Shown in pieces: positions 24,552 to 34,849 of a DNA stretch of 36,852 nucleotides; the first letter of the stretch is position 1; every line of letters begins with the position of its first letter. The notes below the pieces were generated by a model. That model was given only the letters and a program-made list of their open reading frames with translations, was not told where the DNA came from and ran no database searches. Source of the DNA: Oscillibacter sp. (GTDB lineage: Bacteria; Bacillota; Clostridia; Oscillospirales; Oscillospiraceae); NCBI GenBank assembly GCA_022791135.1, contig JAAVYM010000087.1, positions 1 through 36,852 of the forward strand, in the 5' to 3' direction. Both the position numbers and the translations under genes were made by a program.

Positions 24552-26606
24552 TTACCGCGCCTCATACAAATAGGCCGCCGGGTCCACGGCAGCGCCGTCT
24601 ATCAGGAGTTCAAAGTGCAAGTGCGGCCCGGTGGACATGCCAGTGCTGCCCACGGCGGCGATGACCTGGCCCAGCTCCACGGCATCTCCGGACTCCACCT
24701 GGACACCCCGGCAATGGGCATAGAAGGTTTCCAGGCCTTTCCCGTGGTCCAGACGTACAAAATAGCCGTCTGCGGCATTGAAACCAGCCTCCTTCACGGT
24801 CCCCTTCCCGGCGGCATAGATGGGCGCTCCCTCTTCCATTCCGCCGATATCCGTACCGTTGTGCTTCACGGCGTCCCCGCCGCCGGGGATAACCCGCTCC
24901 CCAAAGCCGTTGGTAATCTTGCCGCCATCCACAGGCCAGACCCACCCGGCATCCTCGGGAATGCCCGCTTTGCCCTCCGGCAGGGGTTCCTGCGCCAGGG
25001 GTCCGCCCTCCGGCAGCAGCTGCGTCAGCGAAAAGCTATCACCGGCGGTTCCATAGCGCACATCCATCGTCAGTTCCTCATAGGCGGCGTCCGCCACCGC
25101 GAAGGAGTAGGTCATCCGGGGAATCCATTCCGCCTTCTCGCTCTCCTCCTCCAGGTAATGGACGCTCATACCCATGCCATCTTCCGTCATGACCCGGCCC
25201 CGGAAGAAGATACCCCAGCGCTCCTCGCTTTCCGGGATGGTGAAATAGACATTCCCGCCGTCATAGCGCACGCTGTTCACCAGAAGCTCCACCTTCAGGG
25301 CGTCCGGCGACAGCTTTCGATCCCGGGCAATCGAATCCTCCTCCTCTTTGGTTGCCAGGCGGAGGCCGGTGAGCCTGCCGTCCTCGTAGACGGTGTAAAG
25401 CTCCACGGAGTCCGGGCCGAAGGCGCCGTTTCCGCTGTGCTCGGTAATCCACGTCCCCTCCTTCTCGTCGTAGATGCCCCGGACCTCCCGGCCCGCAAAG
25501 GTCATAGTCAGGCCGTTGCCGTCGAGATCCGGGTCTTCGAAGGCATAGTGCAGGCCAAGGGGAACGTAAGGGGCCAGGATCCCATCCCACTGGGCGGCCA
25601 CCTCTGCGGAAATCTGGGCCGCGTATTCCGCATCGGTAGGATCCTTATCGCCCGATAGGATTGCCTCTGGAGGCTTGGCGGAGGTGGCAAAGGCCGTGGT
25701 GATCCCAAGCATCAGCGCCAGGGCGGCCGCACAGGCCAGCATTGATTTTTTCTTGACACTCATAATTTCTTGAATCCTTTCTTCCATGCCGTCTTTCCGG
25801 GAAAAACCGCATAGAGGCATACTCTGCTGCTCCGCCAGACGGAGCAGGGTCAGGGCATAGCGCTTCCGGCTGTCCAGCCCCAGAGCCAGAACCGCCGACT
25901 CGTCACAGCGCAGCTCCATGTCCCGGTTTGCCAGGACATAGAGAAGCCACACCGCCGGATTGAACCAGTGGACGCAGAGGGCCACTGCCAGCACCAGCTT
26001 CAAAAGGCCGTCCAGGCGCCGGATGTGGACGGCTTCATGAGCCAGGACGCAGGACACTGCTTCCTCGTCGTCCAAATCCAGCGTCCCGGGCAAAAGGATC
26101 ACTGGCCGCACCAGCCCGTAGGTCAGCGGAGCGGCAATCTGGCCGCTGATTCGGACCTGAACCTTCCTGCGCAGCCGGAGCCAGTTCTTTAGATCGGAGC
26201 AGTCCACCGGGAGAGACTCCCGGAAGCGCCGCCGCCAGCGGACAAAGCGAATCAGGAACCAAAGGCTCAACAACGCCCCTACCGCCAGCCACAAGGCTGT
26301 CCAAACAGGAAACGGCCGGGACGGTGGAGCGGCAGGAACCATCGCCGGAAGCGGAAAAGTCCGAACCAAAGGGGGGCTAGCAGGCGCCGAAGCCGGCGCA
26401 AGCGGAGCCTGAGGGCGGAGGGCCGCCAGCATCGTATACACACTGAACGGCGAGGGCAGCGCCACAGGAATCAGCAGCCGCAGGGTCGCCGCCCACCACA
26501 GCGCCACGAAGGTCCCCTTGGGCAGGCGGCGGAGGGCCAACTGCCGCAGGACCGTTACAGCCAAGATGAATATTGTCCCGGAAAGGGTCAACTCCAGGAT
26601 ATCCAT
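24552..26606 (-). CDS. M56 (BlaR1-like) membrane protease fused to an M23 endopeptidase domain
   Basis: A 684-residue membrane protein. The first half is a BlaR1/MecR1-type M56 sensor protease with about four membrane segments (about 8-20, 35-52, 100-120, 198-225), the zinc motif HEAVH (190-194) and the second zinc ligand region NRDMELRCDESAV. A further membrane segment (about 288-308) leads to a roughly 250-residue extracytoplasmic region and then a complete M23 (lysostaphin-type) domain: His582 and Asp586 in KHNGTDIGG, His631 in YAHC, and HLH (662-664). M23 enzymes cut peptidoglycan cross-bridges. It lies seven bases after a blaI-type gene, so the pair is surely one operon. A role in sensing or remodelling cell wall is inference. 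Confidence 0.9.
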   Translation of the reverse strand: MDILELTLSGTIFILAVTVLRQLALRRLPKGTFVALWWAATLRLLIPVALPSPFSVYTMLAALRPQAPLAPASAPASPPLVRTFPLPAMVPAAPPSRPFPVWTALWLAVGALLSLWFLIRFVRWRRRFRESLPVDCSDLKNWLRLRRKVQVRISGQIAAPLTYGLVRPVILLPGTLDLDDEEAVSCVLAHEAVHIRRLDGLLKLVLAVALCVHWFNPAVWLLYVLANRDMELRCDESAVLALGLDSRKRYALTLLRLAEQQSMPLCGFSRKDGMEERIQEIMSVKKKSMLACAAALALMLGITTAFATSAKPPEAILSGDKDPTDAEYAAQISAEVAAQWDGILAPYVPLGLHYAFEDPDLDGNGLTMTFAGREVRGIYDEKEGTWITEHSGNGAFGPDSVELYTVYEDGRLTGLRLATKEEEDSIARDRKLSPDALKVELLVNSVRYDGGNVYFTIPESEERWGIFFRGRVMTEDGMGMSVHYLEEESEKAEWIPRMTYSFAVADAAYEELTMDVRYGTAGDSFSLTQLLPEGGPLAQEPLPEGKAGIPEDAGWVWPVDGGKITNGFGERVIPGGGDAVKHNGTDIGGMEEGAPIYAAGKGTVKEAGFNAADGYFVRLDHGKGLETFYAHCRGVQVESGDAVELGQVIAAVGSTGMSTGPHLHFELLIDGAAVDPAAYLYEAR

Positions 26607-26613
26607 GCCCGCC

Positions 26614-26967
26614 TCACTCCCAATCGCGGATCATCTGCCGCAGGCGGCTCAGCTGCTCACGCGTCAGCTTTTGGCTGCTGAGCAGGGATGCAAAAAGCAG
26701 GTCCGGAGAGCCATCAAACAGCCGCCCAACCAGCTCTTCCGTCTCTGATGCCTGAACCTCTTCCTTGGTCACCAGGGCATGGCAGAGAAAATTTGGTTCG
26801 CTGCGGAGGATGGCCCCCTTGGCCACGCATTTTTTGATGACCGTGTAGGTCGTGTTCACATTCCAGCCGGTCTCCTCTCCCAAAACCACGGAGATCTCTT
26901 TGGCCGTGCGGTCCCCCAGACGCCAGAGGACATCCATTACCTTCAATTCTGAATCAAAAAGCTTCAT
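26614..26967 (-). CDS. BlaI/MecI-family transcriptional repressor
   Basis: A 117-residue winged-helix repressor. The start at 26967 (MKLFDSELKVMDVLW) gives the normal family length. Typical features are the N-terminal ELKVMDVLWRLGDRTAKEIS, the recognition-helix segment NVNTTYTVIKKCVAKGAI (about 39-56), and the C-terminal dimerisation helices with LVGRLFDGSPDLLFASLL. In BlaI systems the M56 partner cleaves the repressor to induce the operon. Two palindromes at its promoter support autorepression. The usual cleavage-site Asn-Phe cannot be confirmed here, although PNFLCHAL (about 62-69) is a candidate. Confidence 0.92.
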   Translation of the reverse strand: MKLFDSELKVMDVLWRLGDRTAKEISVVLGEETGWNVNTTYTVIKKCVAKGAILRSEPNFLCHALVTKEEVQASETEELVGRLFDGSPDLLFASLLSSQKLTREQLSRLRQMIRDWE

Positions 26968-27066
26968 GCGCAATCGCTCCCTCTCCCGGAACTTCCCCTG
27001 TCCCAGAACCCCGCCGGGCCTGGCCACCCTCTTGACCCGCCCTTCCGGGAGAGGCGGAGCAAAGGG

Positions 27067-27108
27067 AAACTATCGCGATAGTTTATGGGGGTATACTATC
27101 ACAGTAGT
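27067..27108. promoter_or_regulatory. two BlaI-type operators
   Basis: Operator 1 is the perfect 18-base palindrome AAACTATCGCGATAGTTT (27067-27084), just downstream of the -10 box. Operator 2, ACTATCACAGTAGT (27095-27108), is an imperfect version of the same half-site and lies between the -35 and -10 boxes. Their positions would block polymerase binding, as expected for autorepression by the BlaI product. Confidence 0.78.
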
Positions 27109-27121
27109 CTCTCTTTGTCAA
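27093..27121 (-). promoter_or_regulatory. promoter of the blaI-M56 operon
   Basis: On the minus strand: -35 TTGACA (27116-27121), a 17-base spacer, -10 TAGTAT (27093-27098). The leader is about 120 bases. Confidence 0.82.
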
Positions 27122-27191
27122 TAGGATTTCCATCGTTTTTCAGGAATTTTTTGTAATCTGCCTGTAGTCCTGGTTTTTCCTCTTTTACCAC

Positions 27192-27220
27192 TTGTGCTTT
27201 GGTGCGAAATCGTTTATAAT
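27192..27220 (+). promoter_or_regulatory. promoter of the yloU-fakA unit
   Basis: TTGTGC (27192-27197), 17-base spacer, perfect TATAAT (27215-27220). Divergent from the blaI promoter about 100 bases away. Confidence 0.75.
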
Positions 27221-27293
27221 ATATTTGTAATACTGGTGCCAACAGGGGCGGGAGCCGCTCCTTGCCAATAACCGGGAAAGAAAGGACGTTCTC

Positions 27294-27644
27294 ATGATTC
27301 AATTCAAATCTGAACAAGGTGAGATCTCCGTCAGCAGCGCCGTGTTCTCTAACATCACAGGTATGGCCGCCACAAACTGCTTCGGCGTCAAGGGCATGGC
27401 CTTCCGCTCCATGACCGACGGGTTGGTCCACCTGCTGCGCCGCGAAGCTATGAGCAAGGGCGTCAGCATCACCTATCACGACGACGACTCCATCTCCATC
27501 GAGCTGCACATCATCGTGGAAAACGGCGTGAACCTCCCCGCCGTCTGCCGCTCTATTATGAACGAGGTACGCTATGTCGTGGCCAAGAACACCGGCGTCA
27601 CAGTCCGGGCCGTGGACGTCTGCGTCGACTCCATGACCCTGTGA
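27294..27644 (+). CDS. Asp23/Gls24-family envelope-stress protein (YloU-like)
   Basis: A 116-residue cytoplasmic protein of the Asp23/DUF322 family, which sits next to fakA/yloV in most Firmicutes. The pattern (GEISVSSAVFSNITGMAA at 10-27, GVSITYHDDDSISIELHIIVENGVNLPAV at about 56-84, ending in VTVRAVDVCVDSM) matches the family's two-strand, helix and closing-strand fold. In Staphylococcus Asp23 affects cell-wall homeostasis. It is separated by 16 bases from the FakA-like gene; a GGAAAGAAAGG site precedes the start. Confidence 0.92.
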   Translation: MIQFKSEQGEISVSSAVFSNITGMAATNCFGVKGMAFRSMTDGLVHLLRREAMSKGVSITYHDDDSISIELHIIVENGVNLPAVCRSIMNEVRYVVAKNTGVTVRAVDVCVDSMTL

Positions 27645-27660
27645 GGGAGGAGGAAAGCCA

Positions 27661-29328
27661 ATGAATGATCAGATTACCGGCGCGCTGTTTAAGCGCATGA
27701 TCCTCCACGCGGCCGCCTCCATCACCGCCCAGAAGCAGGCCATCAACGACCTGAACGTCTTCCCCGTCCCCGACGGCGACACCGGCACGAATATGTCCAT
27801 GACCATCGCCGCCGCTGTGACGGAGCTGCGCAAATCTGACCCCACCTCGCTGGATCAGGCTGTGTCCATCACCGCCTCCGCCCTCCTCCGGGGGGCCAGG
27901 GGCAACTCCGGCGTCATCCTCTCGTTGCTGTTCCGCGGGCTTTCCAAGGGACTGAAGGGCCTGGAAACTGCCGATGCCGCCACGTTCGCCGCCGCAATGC
28001 AGGAGGGTGTCTCCTCTGCCTACAAGGCCGTGATGAAGCCCGCCGAGGGTACGGTGCTGACCGTGTCCCGCCTGGCTGCTAAGCGGGCGGCGGACTGTGC
28101 CGAGACGGAGACGGACCTGGAAAAGGTCTTGGACGCTGCCGTTCGGGAAGGCTACGACGCTCTGGCTCAAACCATTGAAATGAATCCGGTTTTGAAAAAG
28201 GCCGGAGTAGTGGATGCCGGCGGCAAGGGTTATCTCCTCATTCTTGAGGGCATGTTGGCCGAGTTACGGGGCGAGCCAATGCCGGAGTCCCCGGAGGAGG
28301 AACCCCAGAAGGCCAAGGCCGACTTCGACGTCTTTTCTACCGACGAAATTACCTTTGCCTTCGACACGGTGTTTATCGTGCGGAAGAATGCACCAGACGT
28401 AAACCTGGACCCCTTCCGGGCATACCTGAACAGCATTGGTGACAGCCTGGTCATCGGCGAGGACGACGAGGCGTTCAAAGTCCATGTCCATACGAACATC
28501 CCCGGCAGCGCCCTGACCGAGGCCCAGAAGTATGGCACGTTAGAGCTTGCAAAGATCGAGAACATGCGGACCCAGTATGAGGACGTTGCTGCCGGGAAAA
28601 AGGCCCAGAGTGTGGACGATCTGGAGATGGAGGAAGAGACGGACGGCCATGTGGTGGCTGCGCCGGAGAAAAAATATGGCTTCCTCTCCGTCTGCGCCGG
28701 CGACGGCCTGGCGGCGGTGTTTCAGGATCTGGGGGTGGACAGCGTGGTGTCCGGCGGGCAGACAATGAATCCCTCGACGGAGAGCATCCTGGCCGGCGTA
28801 GATCAGATTCCTGCTGAGACCGTGTTTGTGCTGCCTAACAACGGAAATATTATCATGGCCGCCCAGCAGTGCGCGGCGCTGACAGAGAAAAATGTGGTGG
28901 TCATCCCCACCAAGACCGTTCCCCAGGGAATTACCGCAATGATGAACGTGGACTTCGAGGCCCCGGACGCCCAGAGTATTGCCGAGGCTATGACGGACTG
29001 CCTCTCCGGTGTCACTACGGCTCAGATTACCTACGCCGCCAGGGATTCCGATTTTGACGGCTTCGACATCAAGGAGGGAGATTACCTGGCCCTGGAAGAG
29101 GGAAAGCTCTTCGGCACCGACGGGTCCCTCTACGTCCTTTTGGAGAAGCTGGCGGCAGACGCTGCCAGCCGGAACGCCTCCTTTATCTCCCTGTACTCCG
29201 GTGAAGACGTCAAGGAGGAAGACGCTCAACAGGCCGGGAAGCTCTTCCAAACCGCCTGCCCTGATGCGGAAGTTATGGTCCTCTCCGGAGGCCAGCCGGT
29301 CTATTATTATATCATTTCCATGGAATAG
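27661..29328 (+). CDS. FakA-like DAK2-domain protein (fatty-acid kinase subunit, YloV)
   Basis: A 555-residue homologue of YloV/FakA, the ATP-binding subunit of fatty-acid kinase, which phosphorylates exogenous fatty acids presented by FakB. The N-terminal DhaL/DAK2 domain (residues 1-200) has the Mg-ATP motif NVFPVPDGDTGTNMS (32-46) and LRGARGNSGVILS (about 77-89). The C-terminal part (about 300-550) is the FakA2 region with VSGGQTMNPSTESIL (about 362-376) and VFVLPNNGNIIMAA. No FakB (DegV) gene is in the window. Strong GGAGGAGG site. Cotranscribed with the upstream Asp23-like gene. Confidence 0.93.
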   Translation: MNDQITGALFKRMILHAAASITAQKQAINDLNVFPVPDGDTGTNMSMTIAAAVTELRKSDPTSLDQAVSITASALLRGARGNSGVILSLLFRGLSKGLKGLETADAATFAAAMQEGVSSAYKAVMKPAEGTVLTVSRLAAKRAADCAETETDLEKVLDAAVREGYDALAQTIEMNPVLKKAGVVDAGGKGYLLILEGMLAELRGEPMPESPEEEPQKAKADFDVFSTDEITFAFDTVFIVRKNAPDVNLDPFRAYLNSIGDSLVIGEDDEAFKVHVHTNIPGSALTEAQKYGTLELAKIENMRTQYEDVAAGKKAQSVDDLEMEEETDGHVVAAPEKKYGFLSVCAGDGLAAVFQDLGVDSVVSGGQTMNPSTESILAGVDQIPAETVFVLPNNGNIIMAAQQCAALTEKNVVVIPTKTVPQGITAMMNVDFEAPDAQSIAEAMTDCLSGVTTAQITYAARDSDFDGFDIKEGDYLALEEGKLFGTDGSLYVLLEKLAADAASRNASFISLYSGEDVKEEDAQQAGKLFQTACPDAEVMVLSGGQPVYYYIISME

Positions 29329-29346
29329 TCCCCGAAAAGTTTTAAA

Positions 29347-29377
29347 GGACTCCGGGCGGTTTTGCCGCCTGGAGTCC
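29347..29377 (+). terminator. hairpin after the FakA-like gene
   Basis: GGACTCC (29347-29353) plus GGCGG (29355-29359) pair with CCGCC (29365-29369) and GGAGTCC (29371-29377), with one internal mismatch. It starts 18 bases after the stop codon. No U-run follows, so it may be a weak terminator. Confidence 0.5.
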
Positions 29378-29452
29378 CCTGCTTGATTTAAAAAATGTGT
29401 TCTCCGGCCAGCGGTTTCCCGGTCGGAGCGGCAGTATTGCATACGTTTGGGG

Positions 29453-29482
29453 AAACGGCTCAGCTTTGAGCCGTTTCCTTTG
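29453..29482 (+). terminator. second hairpin before gluQ
   Basis: AAACGGCTCA (29453-29462), loop GCTT, TGAGCCGTTT (29467-29476): a perfect 10-bp stem ending in CCTTT. It ends about 15 bases before the gluQ ribosome site, so it separates the two genes or attenuates gluQ. Confidence 0.6.
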
Positions 29483-29506
29483 CCTTGCGCAAAAGGAGGT
29501 TCTGGG

Positions 29507-30451
29507 ATGACTGTTGGACGCTTCGCCCCCTCTCCCAGTGGACGGATTCATTTAGGAAATATCCTCTGCTGCCTGCTGGTCTGGCTCAGCGCCCGGCAAA
29601 AGGGCGGGAAAGTGGTTTTGCGTATGGAGGATCTGGACACCGCCCGATGCCCCATGCGCTACGCTGAGCAAATGATCCAGGATCTCCGATGGCTGGGCTT
29701 AGACTGGGACGAGGGGCCGGAGACCGGCGGACCGGATGCGCCCTATTTTCAGAGCCAACGGACCGGGCTTTACCGCAACGCCCTAGAGCGGCTGGAGGCG
29801 ATGGGCCTGGTCTACCCTTGCTTCTGCACCCGGGCGGAACTGCACGCCGCCAGCGCTCCTCACCGGGGGGACGGCTGCGCCATTTACGCCGGGACCTGCC
29901 GGAATCTGACCCCTGCCCAGCGTGCCGAGCGTTCCAGGCGACGTTCCCCCGCCCTCCGCCTTCAGGCACCCGACCAGGAAATTTCCTTTATAGATGGGCA
30001 CATGGGGAGTTACGCGGAGAACCTGGCGCGGGACTGCGGGGATTTCCTCCTCCGGCGGTCCGACGGTATGTTCGCCTATCAACTGGCCGTGGTAGTGGAC
30101 GACGCCGCTATGGGTGTGACAGAGGTCGTGCGGGGGGCGGACCTTTTATCTTCTACGCCCAGGCAGCTGTACCTTTACCAGCTTTTGGGTCTGACACCGC
30201 CGGAGTTTTACCACTTTCCCCTCCTCCTGGCCCCCGACGGGCGTCGCCTCTCTAAGCGGGATGCCGATGCAGGGCTGGAGGCACTCCAGGGCCGGATTTC
30301 AGCGAAGGAGCTTCTGGGGAAGCTAGCTTGGCTGGCGGGCTTCCATCCTTCCGGCACGCCGCAGTCCGCCGCGGGACTATTGGAGGAGTTTTCTTGGGAG
30401 CGAGTACCCATGGAGGATATCCGACTGCCGGAAGGGCTGTTTGACCTTTGA
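29507..30451 (+). CDS. gluQ: glutamyl-Q tRNA(Asp) synthetase
   Basis: GluQ-RS activates glutamate and attaches it to queuosine in the anticodon of tRNAAsp. The protein has 314 residues, i.e. only the catalytic domain of a glutamyl-tRNA synthetase with no anticodon-binding domain. The start at 29507 (MTVGRFAPSPSGRIHLGN) has an AAAGGAGG site. Seen: HIGH-like HLGN (15-18), the Zn-binding CFCT ... YAGTC cluster (about 104-130), AYQLAVVVDDAAMGVTEVVRGADL (about 189-212) and the KMSKS-like RRLSKRDADAG (about 246-256). Final segment EFSWERVPMEDI fits the family. No queuosine-synthesis gene is nearby. Confidence 0.93.
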   Translation: MTVGRFAPSPSGRIHLGNILCCLLVWLSARQKGGKVVLRMEDLDTARCPMRYAEQMIQDLRWLGLDWDEGPETGGPDAPYFQSQRTGLYRNALERLEAMGLVYPCFCTRAELHAASAPHRGDGCAIYAGTCRNLTPAQRAERSRRRSPALRLQAPDQEISFIDGHMGSYAENLARDCGDFLLRRSDGMFAYQLAVVVDDAAMGVTEVVRGADLLSSTPRQLYLYQLLGLTPPEFYHFPLLLAPDGRRLSKRDADAGLEALQGRISAKELLGKLAWLAGFHPSGTPQSAAGLLEEFSWERVPMEDIRLPEGLFDL

Positions 30452-30482
30452 AAATTTGAATATCCCCGTTTTCGCAAAAATG

Positions 30483-30576
30483 CCCGCCGGTATGGAGGCT
30501 ATGGCCGGAAAAGAAGACGGCGGGCAGCCCCGTCCTTCAGCTCACAGCGCCCCATACCGGCGGGTGCTTCTTTTTT
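30483..30576 (+). terminator. long inverted repeat/terminator between convergent genes
   Basis: CCCGCCGGTATGG (30483-30495) is perfectly complementary to CCATACCGGCGGG (30552-30564) over 13 bp, and TTCTTTTTT (30568-30576) follows. The 56 bases between contain a second possible partner, CGGCGGGC (30518-30525), for GCCCGCCG (30482-30489), so two folds compete. It lies between the convergent gluQ and EFR1 genes. Confidence 0.7.
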
Positions 30577-30579
30577 CGT

Positions 30580-31401
30580 TCATAGGAAAACCGAACAGTC
30601 CTTCGGCTCCTGAAAATTTTTCTCCAGCATGGCCACATGAGACAAGAAAGCGGGATCGTCAAAATACTTGGCATGGTGCGTACACTTCCGGACGCACGCC
30701 TGGCATTTGATGCACGTCCCCGGTACCTCTGCCACATTCTCCGGGTTTATTGCCCCCATAGGGCAAGCCCGGGCGCAAACGCCGCAATTGCAGCATTTGC
30801 CCAGATCCGTCTGGGGCTTGGCTTTCAGGAACTTCACCGGATCCCCATCCAGGCCCTTGGGGATGTAGTATGGTGCGCCCGAGTCCCCCGGAACCTCCAC
30901 AGGTGAAAAGGACTCTGGAAGTCCCTGGAGCTTTGCAGCGATCTGTTTGGCAAAATTCTGGATTTTCCGCCTGTCCTCCCAGTCGGGACGGCCCTCCCCC
31001 AGTGCGTCGGTGAAGGCATGCCGTCCCGGGAAGGCCCCCGCCGCTACGGTGCGCAAACCGTTTGCTCCCAGAATCGCGCAAAGTTCTGCCAGGGAGTTGT
31101 CAAAGGCACGGTTGCCAAATGTCACCACTGAAACTGCCGGCGTCCCGTTCCCCCGGAGCTTGGCCTTCAAGTCCGGCAGCAGCTTGTTCGGCGTCTTCCC
31201 GGCGTAGGTGGGAACTCCCACCACAGCCAGCTCTTCCGCTTCGAAGTTCAGCGCCTCCGCCCGCTCCGCCGGCCTTGTGAAGCTCCGGCAGCGCAGAGGC
31301 AGGGACAGCGATTCCGCCAGAGCCTCCGCCAGCGTGCGTACCACCTTGTCCGTCACTCCGGTAGCGCTGAAATACACCGCTGTAATTTGCCTGAGTTCCA
31401 T
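30580..31401 (-). CDS. EFR1-family ferrodoxin (flavodoxin-like plus two 4Fe-4S)
   Basis: A 273-residue electron carrier. The flavodoxin-like N-terminal half starts YFSATGVTDKVVRTLAEA (FMN-binding loop) and continues with ELAVVGVPTYAGKTP and VVTFGNRAFDNSL. The C-terminal part has two classical 4Fe-4S motifs, CCNCGVCARACPMGAI (about 206-221) and CIKCQACVRKCTHHA (about 232-246). The family is widespread in anaerobes; partners are unknown. The start at 31401 (MELRQITAVYF) is chosen for a GGAGG site five bases upstream; Met at 31413 is possible but its ribosome site is poor. Confidence 0.9.
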   Translation of the reverse strand: MELRQITAVYFSATGVTDKVVRTLAEALAESLSLPLRCRSFTRPAERAEALNFEAEELAVVGVPTYAGKTPNKLLPDLKAKLRGNGTPAVSVVTFGNRAFDNSLAELCAILGANGLRTVAAGAFPGRHAFTDALGEGRPDWEDRRKIQNFAKQIAAKLQGLPESFSPVEVPGDSGAPYYIPKGLDGDPVKFLKAKPQTDLGKCCNCGVCARACPMGAINPENVAEVPGTCIKCQACVRKCTHHAKYFDDPAFLSHVAMLEKNFQEPKDCSVFL

Positions 31402-31418
31402 AACCGCCTCCATTTTTT

Positions 31419-31456
31419 CCGCCCCGGTGAACATATACACCGGGGCGGAGATTTTT
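31419..31456. terminator. perfect hairpin just upstream of the EFR1 gene
   Basis: CCGCCCCGGTG (31419-31429) and CACCGGGGCGG (31438-31448) form a perfect 11-bp stem with an 8-base loop. On the plus strand it is followed by AGATTTTTT, a terminator form; on the minus strand by AAAAAATGGAGG, i.e. it runs into the EFR1 ribosome site. It may terminate antisense reading or shield the EFR1 start. Confidence 0.6.
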
Positions 31457-31488
31457 TGATTCGTCCTTTTCGCCGGAAGACAGGGTTT

Positions 31489-31698
31489 TCAGAGAGAAAA
31501 ATCCTCATCCTTGAGCTTCTTCGTGTCCAGCGTCGCCGGGCGGGGCGGCACCCGCTTCATCGGGTCGTAACGGAAAGACCGGCAGGAGTGCTCCACAGGA
31601 ACAACGCCCTTTTTCACGCAGACCACTTCCCGCTCGTTCAGCTGCTGCCCCCATTGGCAATATGCACAGCGGGGGTCTATGTCCTTCCGAAACAGCAT
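31489..31698 (-). CDS. small Cys4 protein, probable zinc-binding
   Basis: A 69-residue protein of unknown function. The start at 31698 (MLFRKDIDPRCAYC) has a GAGAGGAAG site. Cys11 and Cys14 (CAYC), Cys27 and Cys39 could bind one zinc, and the segment CRSFRYDPMKRVPPRP looks highly conserved in style with small Clostridia proteins. It lies 35 bases after the ClpE-like gene and so probably belongs to the same transcript. Confidence 0.8.
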   Translation of the reverse strand: MLFRKDIDPRCAYCQWGQQLNEREVVCVKKGVVPVEHSCRSFRYDPMKRVPPRPATLDTKKLKDEDFSL

Positions 31699-31733
31699 CT
31701 TCCTCTCACTCTCTCTCCAAAAAATCAATGAAT

Positions 31734-34022
<2,289 letters not shown>

Positions 34023-34107
34023 ACCTCTTAAACCTCCACGCGCCGTCCGGCGCTCTTGATTGATATCTTGCCCTTAAAAGGTCCTCTGGCCCCGTCAGGC
34101 TGCTCCC

Positions 34108-34791
34108 TCACACACCCAAGAACGCCAGGGCATCCAGCGGGGTGTGCGTGGTGAAAAACCGAAAAATCTGGCTGCCGCCCTCCCCGTCAAAGGAAATTCC
34201 CAGAAGGCGCAGAACCCATGCCGCTAAAAACAGCAGCAGCGCGCCCTCCAGAATTCCAAGAATGCCGCCGCCAAAGGCGTTCAGCCCGTGAAGGCCCGGC
34301 AGGCGCAAGCACGCATCCAGCAGGCGCACCAGCAAGTGCAGCGCAGCCGTCAGCAGGACGAAGGAAATCATGTACAGCACCCCATAAAGCACGGAGCGGG
34401 CCACGCTCTCAACCGCCGCCGCAACCAGGGAAGCCCCGGTATCCCGGACGGCCCTCTCCGCCTGGTCTGCCAGAGCATCCCGGCGGGTCTCGTCAATGCC
34501 CAGCAGCTCCAGCAGCTCCAGCAGGGGAAACGGCTCTTCCGGCGTTTTATCGGGAAACCGCTCCCGAATAGATTCCTCCAGCCGGGTCTCCAAACGCTTT
34601 TCAATGGCCGGAGCTACCAGCTTTGCCGCCGGATCCGACAAGGCCGAGGCAATGATCCCCGCCCCTGCCAGGGACAGCACCACCACCAGCAAACCCGCCA
34701 GCGTCCGCAAAAGCCCCCTCCAGGCCCCCAGCACGGCAAAGCCCGCCAGCACGGTTAGGGCGATTGCATCTATTATAACAGGTGTCGTCAA
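34108..34791 (-). CDS. CvpA-family membrane protein
   Basis: A 227-residue protein with four to five membrane segments. The N-terminus VIIDAIALTVLAGFAVLGAWRGLLRTLAGLL is the standard CvpA signature (D-A-I start, G-x-x-R-G-L/F), and the second half has YMISFVLLTAALHLLVRLLD and GGILGILEGALLLFLAAWVL. A charged helical loop (about 58-120) separates them. The start codon is TTG at 34791, supported by an AGGAAAG site; no ATG is available nearby. CvpA is needed for colicin V production in E. coli, and its role in Clostridia is unknown. It lies between the DUF5711 and clpE-like genes. Confidence 0.88.
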   Translation of the reverse strand: MTTPVIIDAIALTVLAGFAVLGAWRGLLRTLAGLLVVVLSLAGAGIIASALSDPAAKLVAPAIEKRLETRLEESIRERFPDKTPEEPFPLLELLELLGIDETRRDALADQAERAVRDTGASLVAAAVESVARSVLYGVLYMISFVLLTAALHLLVRLLDACLRLPGLHGLNAFGGGILGILEGALLLFLAAWVLRLLGISFDGEGGSQIFRFFTTHTPLDALAFLGV

Positions 34792-34849
34792 GCTTTCCTA
34801 CCTCTTCCCTTGTAAACGTTTTGTGAACTCACCCATCATTTTTTGCTCT

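Noticed and set aside
34798-34839. 13-codon open frame just before the TTG start of cvpA (MMGEFTKRLQGKR)
   Set aside because: It could be a coupling leader peptide, but the ribosome site is weak and the length too short to call without conservation.
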